Source: Salegentibacter sediminis
GTDB taxonomy: Bacteria > Bacteroidota > Bacteroidia > Flavobacteriales > Flavobacteriaceae
DNA length: 64,000 bases
Direction: 5' to 3'
NCBI RefSeq assembly: GCF_002078605.1
Contig: NZ_MSJR01000005.1
Location: 93,922 to 157,921, forward strand
Below the pieces are notes generated by a model. That model did not search any database. It saw only the letters and a list, made by a program, of their open reading frames with translations, and was not told the origin of the DNA. Below, piece after piece: positions 50,243 to 58,932 of the stretch. Positions within the stretch are counted from its first letter, which is position 1, and every line of letters starts with the position of its first letter. The position numbers and the translations under genes are program-made.

Positions 50243-50422
50243 ATGGGAATGAATAAAAATACCATCTTCGCCTGGGCTTCTTTTGCGCTATTTATAATTG
50301 GTGCTGCCATTATTTTATTGGGCGTGCTTAAATACCGGGAGTATGCGATCGGGTTTTCGGTTACTGGAATAGGTTTCTTCGCAATTTCCTGGGCCTTTAA
50401 TGCGTTAAAAGGCAGGGTTTAA
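50243..50422 (+). CDS. CAL67264-family-like small membrane protein (59 aa; absent from the supplied ORF track)
   Basis: ATG at 50243 to TAA at 50420-50422: MGMNKNTIFAWASFALFIIGAAIILLGVLKYREYAIGFSVTGIGFFAISWAFNALKGRV; stop immediately abuts the next ATG (50423). Confidence 0.8.
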   Translation: MGMNKNTIFAWASFALFIIGAAIILLGVLKYREYAIGFSVTGIGFFAISWAFNALKGRV

Positions 50423-50908
50423 ATGGATTCTTCTACAGCTCGGAAACAATTGGTCAAGCATCTTCGGGGAGGCGAAGCTTTTATGGCTATTGATGACTTT
50501 ATTGACCAAATGGATTTTAAAATGCTGGGCAAGCGGCCGGAAGGCTTGCCTTATTCCTTTTACGAACTTTTCTATCACATAAGATATGCCCAGAAGGATA
50601 TCCTGGATTTTTGTGTCTCCGGAACTTATAAAACCCCGAATTGGCCGGATGATTACTGGCCCGGTTCGTTAGCTCCTAAAAATGCAACTGCCTGGGAAAA
50701 ATTGAAATCAGATTATTTTAAGGAGCGCGAAGAATTTGCTTCGTTTATTTTAAATGAAAACAATGACCTCTTAAGACCGGTGAAAAACGGTAAAGATAAA
50801 ACTTTGCTAAGAGAGCTTATGCTGGTGGTACAGCACACTGCTTATCATACAGGGCAACTTCTGCTTATTTCAAGGCTATTGGGAGTTTATTCAGCCAGGA
50901 ACTCTTAA
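50423..50908 (+). CDS. DinB family protein
   Basis: YSFYELFYHIRYAQKDILDFC...LRELMLVVQHTAYHTGQLLLISRLLG. Confidence 0.88.
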   Translation: MDSSTARKQLVKHLRGGEAFMAIDDFIDQMDFKMLGKRPEGLPYSFYELFYHIRYAQKDILDFCVSGTYKTPNWPDDYWPGSLAPKNATAWEKLKSDYFKEREEFASFILNENNDLLRPVKNGKDKTLLRELMLVVQHTAYHTGQLLLISRLLGVYSARNS

Positions 50909-50988
50909 ATTTCTGAGTTAATTTTATGATATTTGCATCACTTCAGAAATTAAACTTCTGAAGTCCAAACCATTAAAAATCAATTAAT

Positions 50989-52680
50989 ATGTCAGACGAT
51001 AAAAAAGTGATCTTTTCAATGTCTGGAGTGACTAAAACGTTTAAAAACGCAAACACTCCGGTTTTGAAGAATATATATCTGAGTTTCTTTTATGGTGCCA
51101 AAATCGGAATTCTTGGTCTTAATGGCTCGGGTAAATCTACTTTGCTGCGCATTATTGCCGGAGAAGACAAAAATTACCAGGGCGATGTGGTATTTTCCCC
51201 GGGATATTCTGTAGGATACCTGGAACAGGAACCTAAACTCGATGAAGATAAAACAGTACTGGAGGTAGTTAAGGAGGGAGTTGCTGAGACCGTAGAAATT
51301 CTCGATGAGTATAACAAAATCAACGATATGTTTGGTCTGCCAGAGGTATATGAAGATGCCAATAAGATGCAGAAACTTATGGATAAACAGGCCGTACTTC
51401 AGGACAGGATTGATGCCAGCAATGCATGGGAACTGGATACTAAATTGGAGATCGCGATGGATGCGCTTCGTACCCCGGAACCCGATAAATTCATAAGCGT
51501 ACTTTCGGGAGGAGAAAGAAGAAGAGTGGCTTTATGCAGACTTTTGCTTCAGGAGCCTGATATTTTGTTGCTGGATGAGCCTACCAACCACCTTGATGCC
51601 GAATCGGTGCATTGGTTGGAACATCACCTGGCGCAGTACAAAGGTACTGTGATCGCAGTAACCCACGACAGGTATTTCCTTGATAATGTTGCAGGTTGGA
51701 TCCTGGAGCTGGACAGGGGAGAAGGAATTCCGTGGAAAGGAAATTATTCTTCCTGGCTGGATCAGAAATCAAAACGATTGGCACAGGAGCAAAAACAGGC
51801 TAGCAAACGTCAAAAAACCCTGGAACGAGAATTGGAATGGGCAAAGATGAACCCCAAAGGTCGACAGGCCAAGCAAAAAGCCCGACTTAATAACTACGAC
51901 AAACTTCTTAGCCAGGACCAAAAGCAGGTAGATGAAAAGCTGGAAATTTATATTCCTAACGGGCCACGTCTTGGTACAAATGTTATCGAGGCGAAGGGCG
52001 TTAGCAAAGCTTTTGGCGATAAATTGCTTTATGAAGATTTGAATTTCAAATTACCCCAGGCGGGAATTGTTGGTATTATTGGTCCTAATGGAGCAGGTAA
52101 AACCACTATTTTTAGGATGATCATGGGGGAGGAAAAACCAGATAAAGGGACTTTTGAAGTTGGAGAAACTGCAAAAATCGCTTATGTAGATCAAGCCCAT
52201 TCGAACATCGCTCCGGAAAAAACTATTTGGCAAAACTTTAGCGATGAACAGGAACTCATTATGATGGGTGGCCGGCAGGTGAATTCCAGAGCTTATTTGA
52301 GCAGATTCAATTTTAGCGGAAGCGAACAGAATAAAAAGGTTAGTATGTTATCTGGCGGGGAACGTAACCGGCTTCATTTGGCTATGACCCTTAAGGAAGA
52401 AGGTAACGTGCTCTTGCTCGATGAGCCTACCAACGATTTAGATGTGAATACCCTACGGGCTTTGGAAGAAGGTTTGGAAAATTTTGCAGGTTGTGCTGTG
52501 GTAATCTCTCACGACAGATGGTTCCTGGATAGGGTGTGTACCCACATTCTGGCTTTTGAAGGTGATTCTCAGGTTTATTTCTTTGAAGGTAGCTTCTCTG
52601 ATTACGAGGAAAATAAGAAGAAGCGTTTGGGAGGTGATCTAATGCCTAAGCGAATTAAATATAAAAAACTGGTGCGCTAA
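50989..52680 (+). CDS. ettA: Energy-dependent translational throttle protein EttA (ABC-F ATPase)
   Basis: Two ABC domains (GLNGSGKST, LSGGERRRVALCRLLL; GPNGAGKTT, LSGGERNRLHLA), linker KQKARLNNYDKLL, C-terminal KRLGGDLMPKRIKYKKL. Confidence 0.95.
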   Translation: MSDDKKVIFSMSGVTKTFKNANTPVLKNIYLSFFYGAKIGILGLNGSGKSTLLRIIAGEDKNYQGDVVFSPGYSVGYLEQEPKLDEDKTVLEVVKEGVAETVEILDEYNKINDMFGLPEVYEDANKMQKLMDKQAVLQDRIDASNAWELDTKLEIAMDALRTPEPDKFISVLSGGERRRVALCRLLLQEPDILLLDEPTNHLDAESVHWLEHHLAQYKGTVIAVTHDRYFLDNVAGWILELDRGEGIPWKGNYSSWLDQKSKRLAQEQKQASKRQKTLERELEWAKMNPKGRQAKQKARLNNYDKLLSQDQKQVDEKLEIYIPNGPRLGTNVIEAKGVSKAFGDKLLYEDLNFKLPQAGIVGIIGPNGAGKTTIFRMIMGEEKPDKGTFEVGETAKIAYVDQAHSNIAPEKTIWQNFSDEQELIMMGGRQVNSRAYLSRFNFSGSEQNKKVSMLSGGERNRLHLAMTLKEEGNVLLLDEPTNDLDVNTLRALEEGLENFAGCAVVISHDRWFLDRVCTHILAFEGDSQVYFFEGSFSDYEENKKKRLGGDLMPKRIKYKKLVR

Positions 52681-52704
52681 GCTCCCGTCAATGTTTATTA
52701 ATTA

Positions 52705-52738
52705 AAAAACCTCTTTCATTTCTGAAGGAGGTTTTTCT
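52705..52738 (+). terminator. Terminator after ettA
   Basis: AAAAAACCTCTTTCATTTCTGAAGGAGGTTTTTC hairpin plus T-run. Confidence 0.65.
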
Positions 52739-52741
52739 TTT

Positions 52742-52996
52742 TTAATCCTGTTTCTTTTTCGGTTTTTTTTCAGGCATTGGCCCTCGAAGATGGATTATAA
52801 GACCGTTGAGGAAATTCCGCAGGAATTGGTCTCCACACTCCATATATTTAGGGTGATCTTCACTTCGGAAAATTGCTCCTATTTCACTCTTAGTTACCTT
52901 AAAATCTACCAGGGCACAAATTTTAACGATATCGTCATCGCGTAATTTGTGAGCCACTCTTAATTTTTTAAAAATATCGTTGTTTGTTAATCCCAT
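52742..52996 (-). CDS. DUF1456 family protein (YehS-like)
   Basis: TNNDIFKKLRVAHKLRDDDIVKICALVDFKVTKSEIGAIFRSEDHPKYMECGDQFLRNFLNGLIIHLRG. Confidence 0.85.
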   Translation of the reverse strand: MGLTNNDIFKKLRVAHKLRDDDIVKICALVDFKVTKSEIGAIFRSEDHPKYMECGDQFLRNFLNGLIIHLRGPMPEKKPKKKQD

Positions 52997-53021
52997 AGAG
53001 CAAAAATAAACTTTTCTTATT

Positions 53022-54317
53022 TCAGCGGTTAACTTTCAAATGTAATTTTTCTGAAAGTTCCCTGAGAAGCTTTTGATCTCCCTGATTGGAAATTTCCTGA
53101 AAGGCATCCTGCATCAAAGCTTTGGCCTCTTTGGTTATCACTTTATGATAAGCCTGGTCAATACTCTGTTGGTTTTCCAGGTATTGAAACATTAGACTTA
53201 ATTTCTGAATTATAATTATATCCTGTTTGCAATAGGTGCGTAGGGAAGCCATTACATTATACATTAGTTCACTAAATGTCACAACATTGAATTTAATTCT
53301 ATGCTCATTGTTGGTGATATGTACACTGGAGTCATTTTTTTGCATCCTCATGGCAAAAAGTTCGGTGAGGTAATCTATCCCATTCATTGCGGTTCCCGGA
53401 TCATTTATTCCCGGTGACATAGCTTTTACGATAATCTCGGTGATTTGTTTAAAAGCCAGGGCGTAATTTAGGGATACCAATTCTGCACGAGAAAAAACTA
53501 TAGCTTCCTGGATTTTCTTTATGGTTTCCTTTTCAAGTTTCTTAGAAGTTTTAAAAAGAGGGATCCCTTTTAAAACAAAAACCCCCTTCACCGGTAATAT
53601 TTGGAGATCTATTTCTTCCTGGTCACAGATGGCTTTTAAATTTTCCAGGTTCAGGTATTGAAAATATCCGCTCTTTTCGGCATAATATTCGGGCCATTCT
53701 TGTGTGTCAGGAAAATTCCCGGTAGTATCTGCAGGATCTTCGATTAAATAGTTAAGGCGCTTTTTGGCACTTTGATAAATACCATCCAGTATATTATTGA
53801 TTTGAATGCTTTGAGAGATGGTATGTATGAAATAAATAAAGGCCCATATACAAATCACTGTAAAAACGATACCCAGTAAAACTGAAAAGCCCGGAACCTG
53901 GTAATCTTCACCATGAGGCTGAATGGAAATTGCAATAAAAATACAGTAGAGAATCGTCGCAAGGTATACCCCAAGAATCACCTGATGTTTTTTATCAGAG
54001 ATCAAACCGGGTAAAAGCCTTGGAGAATAATTTGTTGAGGCCTGGTTTAGTAAAACCATTACCATAGAAAAACTGAAAACCATCATTGAAATAAGACCTG
54101 TAATACAGGCGCTGAGTATGGTTAAAGCCGTGTCACCATTATTAACAACCAGTGTAGGAATATTATCCATAAGATACGCTGAAATACCTCGGTTTTCGGC
54201 GTAGATCATTACAAAAGCGAGTAAAAATCCGAAGATAGCAAAGAGCGAAGGATAGAATGCGATTTTGCTCTGGATGGAGTGGAAAACACTACTGAGGTTT
54301 GACCAAATTTGCTTCAT
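53022..54317 (-). CDS. DUF2254-type membrane protein
   Basis: Four N-terminal TM segments; ILSACITGLISMMVFSFSMVMVLLNQASTNYSPRLLPGLISDKKHQ; KAMSPGINDPGTAMNGIDYL. Confidence 0.85.
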   Translation of the reverse strand: MKQIWSNLSSVFHSIQSKIAFYPSLFAIFGFLLAFVMIYAENRGISAYLMDNIPTLVVNNGDTALTILSACITGLISMMVFSFSMVMVLLNQASTNYSPRLLPGLISDKKHQVILGVYLATILYCIFIAISIQPHGEDYQVPGFSVLLGIVFTVICIWAFIYFIHTISQSIQINNILDGIYQSAKKRLNYLIEDPADTTGNFPDTQEWPEYYAEKSGYFQYLNLENLKAICDQEEIDLQILPVKGVFVLKGIPLFKTSKKLEKETIKKIQEAIVFSRAELVSLNYALAFKQITEIIVKAMSPGINDPGTAMNGIDYLTELFAMRMQKNDSSVHITNNEHRIKFNVVTFSELMYNVMASLRTYCKQDIIIIQKLSLMFQYLENQQSIDQAYHKVITKEAKALMQDAFQEISNQGDQKLLRELSEKLHLKVNR

Positions 54318-54503
54318 TTAAGTTTTAATTTGAACTAAGGTAGGAATTTCCCAAAATAACAGGTTCATTAATTTCAGGATCGATGTCAAAAATACAGGAT
54401 AAACCTCTGCAAATAAGACAAATAGTCATTAATATTTATTTGGAATTTAAATTGCTAATAAGTTTTAAGAAAAAATAATGTTCCACTATAAAATATATAA
54501 GCT

Positions 54504-54947
54504 ATGAGTTTAATTAAGAGAGATGAGACTAATTGGTTGCCATCGGTTTTTGATGATATGTTTAAAACCGATTGGTTAGGAGGTACTACTAATGTAAACA
54601 GTATCGGAACCAGTATTCCTGCGGTTAATATCCAGGAGGATGACGAGGCCTTCACCGTGGAAGTTGCTGCCCCCGGGAAGACCAAAGCCGATTTCAATAT
54701 CGAGCTTGATAATGATGTATTGACAATTTCTTCTGAAGAAAAGAAAGAAAAGGAATCTTCAGATAAAAATGGAAGATACACACGAAGAGAATTTAGCTAC
54801 AACAATTTTAAGCGTGCCTTCAGTTTGCCTGATTCTGTAGATACTGAAAAAATATCTGCTTCCTACAAGGATGGGGTTTTATTTATCGGGCTTCCTAAGC
54901 GCGAAGAAGCCAAGGTACAGGCCAAACGAATGATAGAGATCGCTTAA
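54504..54947 (+). CDS. Hsp20/alpha-crystallin family small heat shock protein
   Basis: IPAVNIQEDDEAFTVEVAAPGKTKADFNIELDNDVLTISSEEKKE...ASYKDGVLFIGLPKREEA. Confidence 0.94.
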   Translation: MSLIKRDETNWLPSVFDDMFKTDWLGGTTNVNSIGTSIPAVNIQEDDEAFTVEVAAPGKTKADFNIELDNDVLTISSEEKKEKESSDKNGRYTRREFSYNNFKRAFSLPDSVDTEKISASYKDGVLFIGLPKREEAKVQAKRMIEIA

Positions 54948-54976
54948 AAAGGACATTTTAATTTGGTTAGTTATTA

Positions 54977-55003
54977 AGGCGCCCGTTATGCGGGCGCTTT
55001 TTT
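54977..55003 (+). terminator. Terminator after hsp20
   Basis: AGGCGCCCG-TTATG-CGGGCGC-TTTTTTT. Confidence 0.8.
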
Positions 55004-55068
55004 ATGTTATAATCCAAAGCTACACCAAATCTGCATATAACATTTTAGTAGTTTTTAATATCATCCAG

Positions 55069-55086
55069 GTATGATATTGATCATAC
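55069..55086. promoter_or_regulatory. FNR/CRP-type palindrome GTATGAT-ATTG-ATCATAC upstream of iorA
   Basis: Perfect 7-bp arms with 4-bp spacer; core TGATATTGATCA differs by one base from the sites at 1054 and 58867. Confidence 0.55.
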
Positions 55087-55215
55087 TCTTTTAATCATGA
55101 TACTTTTAAATTAGTTCGCAAAACTGGAAGTATTTCATGAAGTGCTTATTAATCATTTTCCGATTGACCGGTGTGATTAGCATGGCATTCCATCCGACCC
55201 ATAAAAAAAATACAG

Positions 55216-56829
55216 ATGAAAAGTTTACTATTAGGTAATGAAGCACTTGCTCAAGGTAGTATTGATGCAGGTTTATCTGGTGTTTATGCTTACCCCGGCA
55301 CACCTTCAACTGAAATAACTGAATATATTCAAAAGTCAAAACTAGCTAAGGAATTAAAGATACATACCACCTGGTCGGTTAATGAAAAAACGGCCATGGA
55401 AGCAGCTTTGGGCATGTCCTATGTTGGGAAGAGAGCTATGGTGGTAATGAAGCACGTAGGATTAAATGTGGCTTCAGATGTTTTTATGAATATGGCGGTT
55501 TCCGGAGTAAATGGTGGACTCGTAGTTGTAGTAGCCGATGATCCTTCCATGCACTCCTCGCAGAATGAACAGGATTCTCGTTTTTATGGAAAATTTGCGA
55601 TGATCCCAATTCTTGAACCATCAAATCAGCAGGAAGCTTATGACGTTATGTCTTATGCCTTTGATCTTTCGGAAGAACTAAAACTACCTGTATTGTTAAG
55701 ACTGGTTACCCGTTTATCGCATTCGCGGGCAGGTATAGAAATAAAAGAAAGACGGAAGCCAAACGAAGTAAATTTACCCTCAGATACCTCACGATTTGCT
55801 TTACTACCAATGAATGCTAAAAAGCAGTTTGATTTACTGGTTAATAAACAGGATATTTTAATCGAGCATTCTGAAAATTCCAGTCTAAACAGCCTTAAGT
55901 TAAGTAACAACAGTAGCATAGGGATCATAGCCTGTGGGTTGGCCTATAATTATGTGATGGAAAATATAGGAGAAGATGAAAGCTCTTATTCTATTTTAAA
56001 GATCTCCCAATATCCATTACCCAAAGAAAAAATAAAGACCTTATACGGGCACTGCGATGAAATTTTCGTTATAGAAGAAGGCTATCCAATAGTAGAAGAA
56101 TTATTGCATAACTATTTTGATGAAAATGATAAAATAAAAGGAAAGTTATCGGGTGATCTTCCTCGAACCGGAGAACTGAATCCCAATATAGTTGGCCGTT
56201 CCTTAGGCCTTATTAAAGGTAGTGATAAACCTATTCCTTCAATAGTTACTCCCAGGCCACCACAACTCTGTGAAGGTTGTGGTCATACAGATCTTTTTAA
56301 TACTATAAATGAGGTGATTCCTGAAATTGGGAACAAAAATGTCTTCGGAGATATTGGTTGTTATGCCCTGGGGGCTTTGCCACCTTTGAATACCATAAAT
56401 GCGTTAATAGATATGGGAGCATCCATAACAATGGCAAAAGGAGCTGCAGATGCGGGGCTGGAACCTGCTATTGGGGTTATTGGCGATTCAACTTTCACCC
56501 ATTCGGGTATGACAGGGCTTTTGGATGCGGTCTATGAAAATTCACCTATTACGGTTATTATTTCAGACAACTCTGCAATTGCTATGACAGGAGCTCAGGA
56601 ATCAACTGCCGTAGGAAGATTACATAAGATTTGTTTAGGTATAGGAGTCCATCCCGATCACCTGAAAACTATAGTGCCTCTAAAAAAGAACCACGATGAA
56701 AATGTAGAAGTATTGCGGAATGAATTAAAATACAAAGGTGTGTCAGTCATTATTTCTGAAAGACCCTGCGTGAGACTATCCAGAGATCAAAAAGCAGAAA
56801 TTAAAGCAAGGATCGCTTCATTAAACTAG
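55216..56829 (+). CDS. iorA: Indolepyruvate (2-oxoacid):ferredoxin oxidoreductase, alpha subunit, lacking the C-terminal ferredoxin domain
   Basis: GNEALAQGSIDAGLSGVYAYPGTPSTEITEYI, HVGLNVASDVFMNMA, RPPQLCEGCGHTDLF, FGDIGCYALGALPPLNTI, MGASITMAKGA, IGDSTFTHSGMTGL (TPP site), ISERPCVRL; stop follows after 18 residues. Confidence 0.92.
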   Translation: MKSLLLGNEALAQGSIDAGLSGVYAYPGTPSTEITEYIQKSKLAKELKIHTTWSVNEKTAMEAALGMSYVGKRAMVVMKHVGLNVASDVFMNMAVSGVNGGLVVVVADDPSMHSSQNEQDSRFYGKFAMIPILEPSNQQEAYDVMSYAFDLSEELKLPVLLRLVTRLSHSRAGIEIKERRKPNEVNLPSDTSRFALLPMNAKKQFDLLVNKQDILIEHSENSSLNSLKLSNNSSIGIIACGLAYNYVMENIGEDESSYSILKISQYPLPKEKIKTLYGHCDEIFVIEEGYPIVEELLHNYFDENDKIKGKLSGDLPRTGELNPNIVGRSLGLIKGSDKPIPSIVTPRPPQLCEGCGHTDLFNTINEVIPEIGNKNVFGDIGCYALGALPPLNTINALIDMGASITMAKGAADAGLEPAIGVIGDSTFTHSGMTGLLDAVYENSPITVIISDNSAIAMTGAQESTAVGRLHKICLGIGVHPDHLKTIVPLKKNHDENVEVLRNELKYKGVSVIISERPCVRLSRDQKAEIKARIASLN

Positions 56830-56857
56830 AGTATTTGACTTAGAAAAAATTAAACAG

Positions 56858-57457
56858 ATGAAAACAAATATAATATTATCAGGTGTAGGCGGTCAGGGAA
56901 TTTTAACTATTGCTGCGGTTTTGGATACAGCTGCTTTAAGCGATGATTTGTTCATTAAACAATCAGAGGTTCACGGGATGAGCCAACGCGGCGGTGCCGT
57001 TCAGTCACACGTAAGAATATCTGACCAAGAAATATTTTCTGATCTCATTCCGGAGGGAAAAGCTGATTTAATTTTATCGGTAGAACCAATGGAATTATTA
57101 AGGTATATGCCTTTTCTGAAGAAGGATGGCTGGCTGGTCACAGATTCAGAATCTTTTGTAAATATTGCTAATTATCCTGAAAAAAATGATCTGTTTGACC
57201 AGATAAAAAAACACCCGAATCATGTAATTGTAGATGCCACCGAAATCGCTAAAAAGATCGGGAATTCAAAAGCGGCTAATATGGTATTATTGGGAGCGGC
57301 ATCAGCGATAATTCCTTTATCGGAAGAGAGCCTGATCGAAGCCATCAAAAAATTGTTTCAGCGTAAAAGTGAAAGAATCATTAAGCTGAATTTGGAAGCT
57401 TTTGCTGAAGGTAAAAAAGTAGCTGAAGGAATCACAGATCTAGCCACACATACATAA
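56858..57457 (+). CDS. iorB: Indolepyruvate (2-oxoacid):ferredoxin oxidoreductase, beta (gamma-domain) subunit
   Basis: NIILSGVGGQGILTIAAVLDTAALSDDLFIKQSEVHGMSQRGGAVQSHVRIS; immediately downstream of iorA. Confidence 0.93.
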   Translation: MKTNIILSGVGGQGILTIAAVLDTAALSDDLFIKQSEVHGMSQRGGAVQSHVRISDQEIFSDLIPEGKADLILSVEPMELLRYMPFLKKDGWLVTDSESFVNIANYPEKNDLFDQIKKHPNHVIVDATEIAKKIGNSKAANMVLLGAASAIIPLSEESLIEAIKKLFQRKSERIIKLNLEAFAEGKKVAEGITDLATHT

Positions 57458-57591
57458 ATTATTAAGGGATTTTGGAGAATTATAAAGATAAATAATATTC
57501 ATGCCGGGAATTAAATTCTTATTCTCGATAGAATTTTTTATAAATCCTTAAATAAATCTTTATTTGATATAAAAAACTGTAGATCAGGAAA

Positions 57592-58809
57592 CTATAAAGA
57601 TTCTATTTTAGAGTTCTCAAGTACTTTTTTTATGGCTTCAGATAAAATAATGACGCCTTTTTCTATACTATCCTTTGGCATATTTGAAAAAGAAAGTCGC
57701 AATCTGTCATCCTTTTTACTGGCAGGATCAAAGGTTCTGCCGGTTACAAATACAACCCCTTTAGTAACACTTTCGTTGAAGATTTCTGTTGATTTGATAT
57801 GAGACGGTAATTTAAGCCAGATGTAAAAACCGCCTTTTGGTTCATTCCAGGTGATCTCTTTCGGCATATAGGTTTTTAGATGTTTTTGAAGCAAATTCTT
57901 GCGCTCTAAATATTCATTTCTCAAAAACTTCAGATAAGGCTCGAGTTTATGCTGTGCTAAAAATTCATTTGCCAATATTTGCATGAAATTAGAGGTGCAG
58001 GCGTCCATTGCTTGTTTGACCGTTTCCGCTTTTTCGAAAATTTCTTCCGAAGAAAGCATAAAGCCTAATCTGAAACCAGGTCCCAATATTTTTGAAAATG
58101 AGCCTGTATAAATAATTTCTACATCCTTGGCACCATAGGATTTCATTGATTTGGTGAGGTGTTGTTCCTCTTCATTAAAATATAAGTCACTGTAAGCATC
58201 ATCTTCCAGTAATATTATTCCTGTACCAGCTAAAACTTCCAAAAGTTCTTTTTTCCTTTCAGGAGTGTAAATAATTCCCGCCGGATTGTGATAATTAGGC
58301 GTGACATATAGAAATTTAGGCTTTCGGTCTAAAGATTCAATTTTACTTTTCAGGGCTTCTATATCAATACCATCTTTATCAATTGGGATGCTATGTATCT
58401 CAGCTCTGGCAGTTTCAAACACAGACAGTGCTCCTAAAAAGCTAGGGTTTTCGGTTAATATAATATCCCCTTCATTAACAAATTCCTGAGTGATAATGGA
58501 AATGGCTTGAAGCGAACCGGTAGTGATTAAAATTCTATTGTCTTCAACTGCCAATCCCTTATTTTTCAAATAGCTTTCCAGGGATTTGATTAGAGGGGGA
58601 TAACCAGAGGTTGGACCATATTGAAAACATAATTTTTTTATGTCTTCAGGCAGGGAATTATAAATGTCATCAATTTGTTTTACGGGAAACAGATCATTGT
58701 TTGGCATACCCCCGGCAAATGAGATCAGGCTTTTTCCGGAAGCCTGTTTCATTAATTGTTTAATGTCTTCTGAATGCATGGAGTTAACTGCGTTCGAAAA
58801 TGCATACAT
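57592..58809 (-). CDS. Class-I PLP-dependent aminotransferase (aromatic/2-aminoadipate aminotransferase-like)
   Basis: ISFAGGMPNNDLFPV, FQYGPTSGYPPL, YVTPNYHNPAGI, LLEDDAYSDLYF, YTGSFSKILGPGFRLGF (PLP lysine), DRLRLSFSN. Confidence 0.92.
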   Translation of the reverse strand: MYAFSNAVNSMHSEDIKQLMKQASGKSLISFAGGMPNNDLFPVKQIDDIYNSLPEDIKKLCFQYGPTSGYPPLIKSLESYLKNKGLAVEDNRILITTGSLQAISIITQEFVNEGDIILTENPSFLGALSVFETARAEIHSIPIDKDGIDIEALKSKIESLDRKPKFLYVTPNYHNPAGIIYTPERKKELLEVLAGTGIILLEDDAYSDLYFNEEEQHLTKSMKSYGAKDVEIIYTGSFSKILGPGFRLGFMLSSEEIFEKAETVKQAMDACTSNFMQILANEFLAQHKLEPYLKFLRNEYLERKNLLQKHLKTYMPKEITWNEPKGGFYIWLKLPSHIKSTEIFNESVTKGVVFVTGRTFDPASKKDDRLRLSFSNMPKDSIEKGVIILSEAIKKVLENSKIESL

Positions 58810-58866
58810 ATCCTTAAAAGTTTTAACTGTCTTCTCAAAAGAACAATTTTTTAATTAAACAAATTG

Positions 58867-58878
58867 TGATAATGATCA
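58867..58878. promoter_or_regulatory. FNR/CRP-type box TGATAATGATCA in the divergent aminotransferase/ADP-ligase promoter
   Basis: TGAT-N4-ATCA centred about 60 nt from both divergent start codons; 13-mer TGATAATGATCAG identical to the site at 1054. Confidence 0.55.
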
Positions 58879-58932
58879 GCTAAAGTCCTTTTTTAAATGG
58901 TTTATTTTACAATTATTAAATCCCTTGTCTTT

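Noticed and set aside
50908-50988. TGAT-N6-ATCA sequence upstream of ettA as a further FNR-like box
   Set aside because: Spacer is 6 rather than 4 nt and flanks are not symmetric.
55106-55339. 77-aa minus-strand ORF overlapping the iorA start
   Set aside because: Overlaps the iorA N-terminus; no family resemblance; the interval is better explained as a promoter region.
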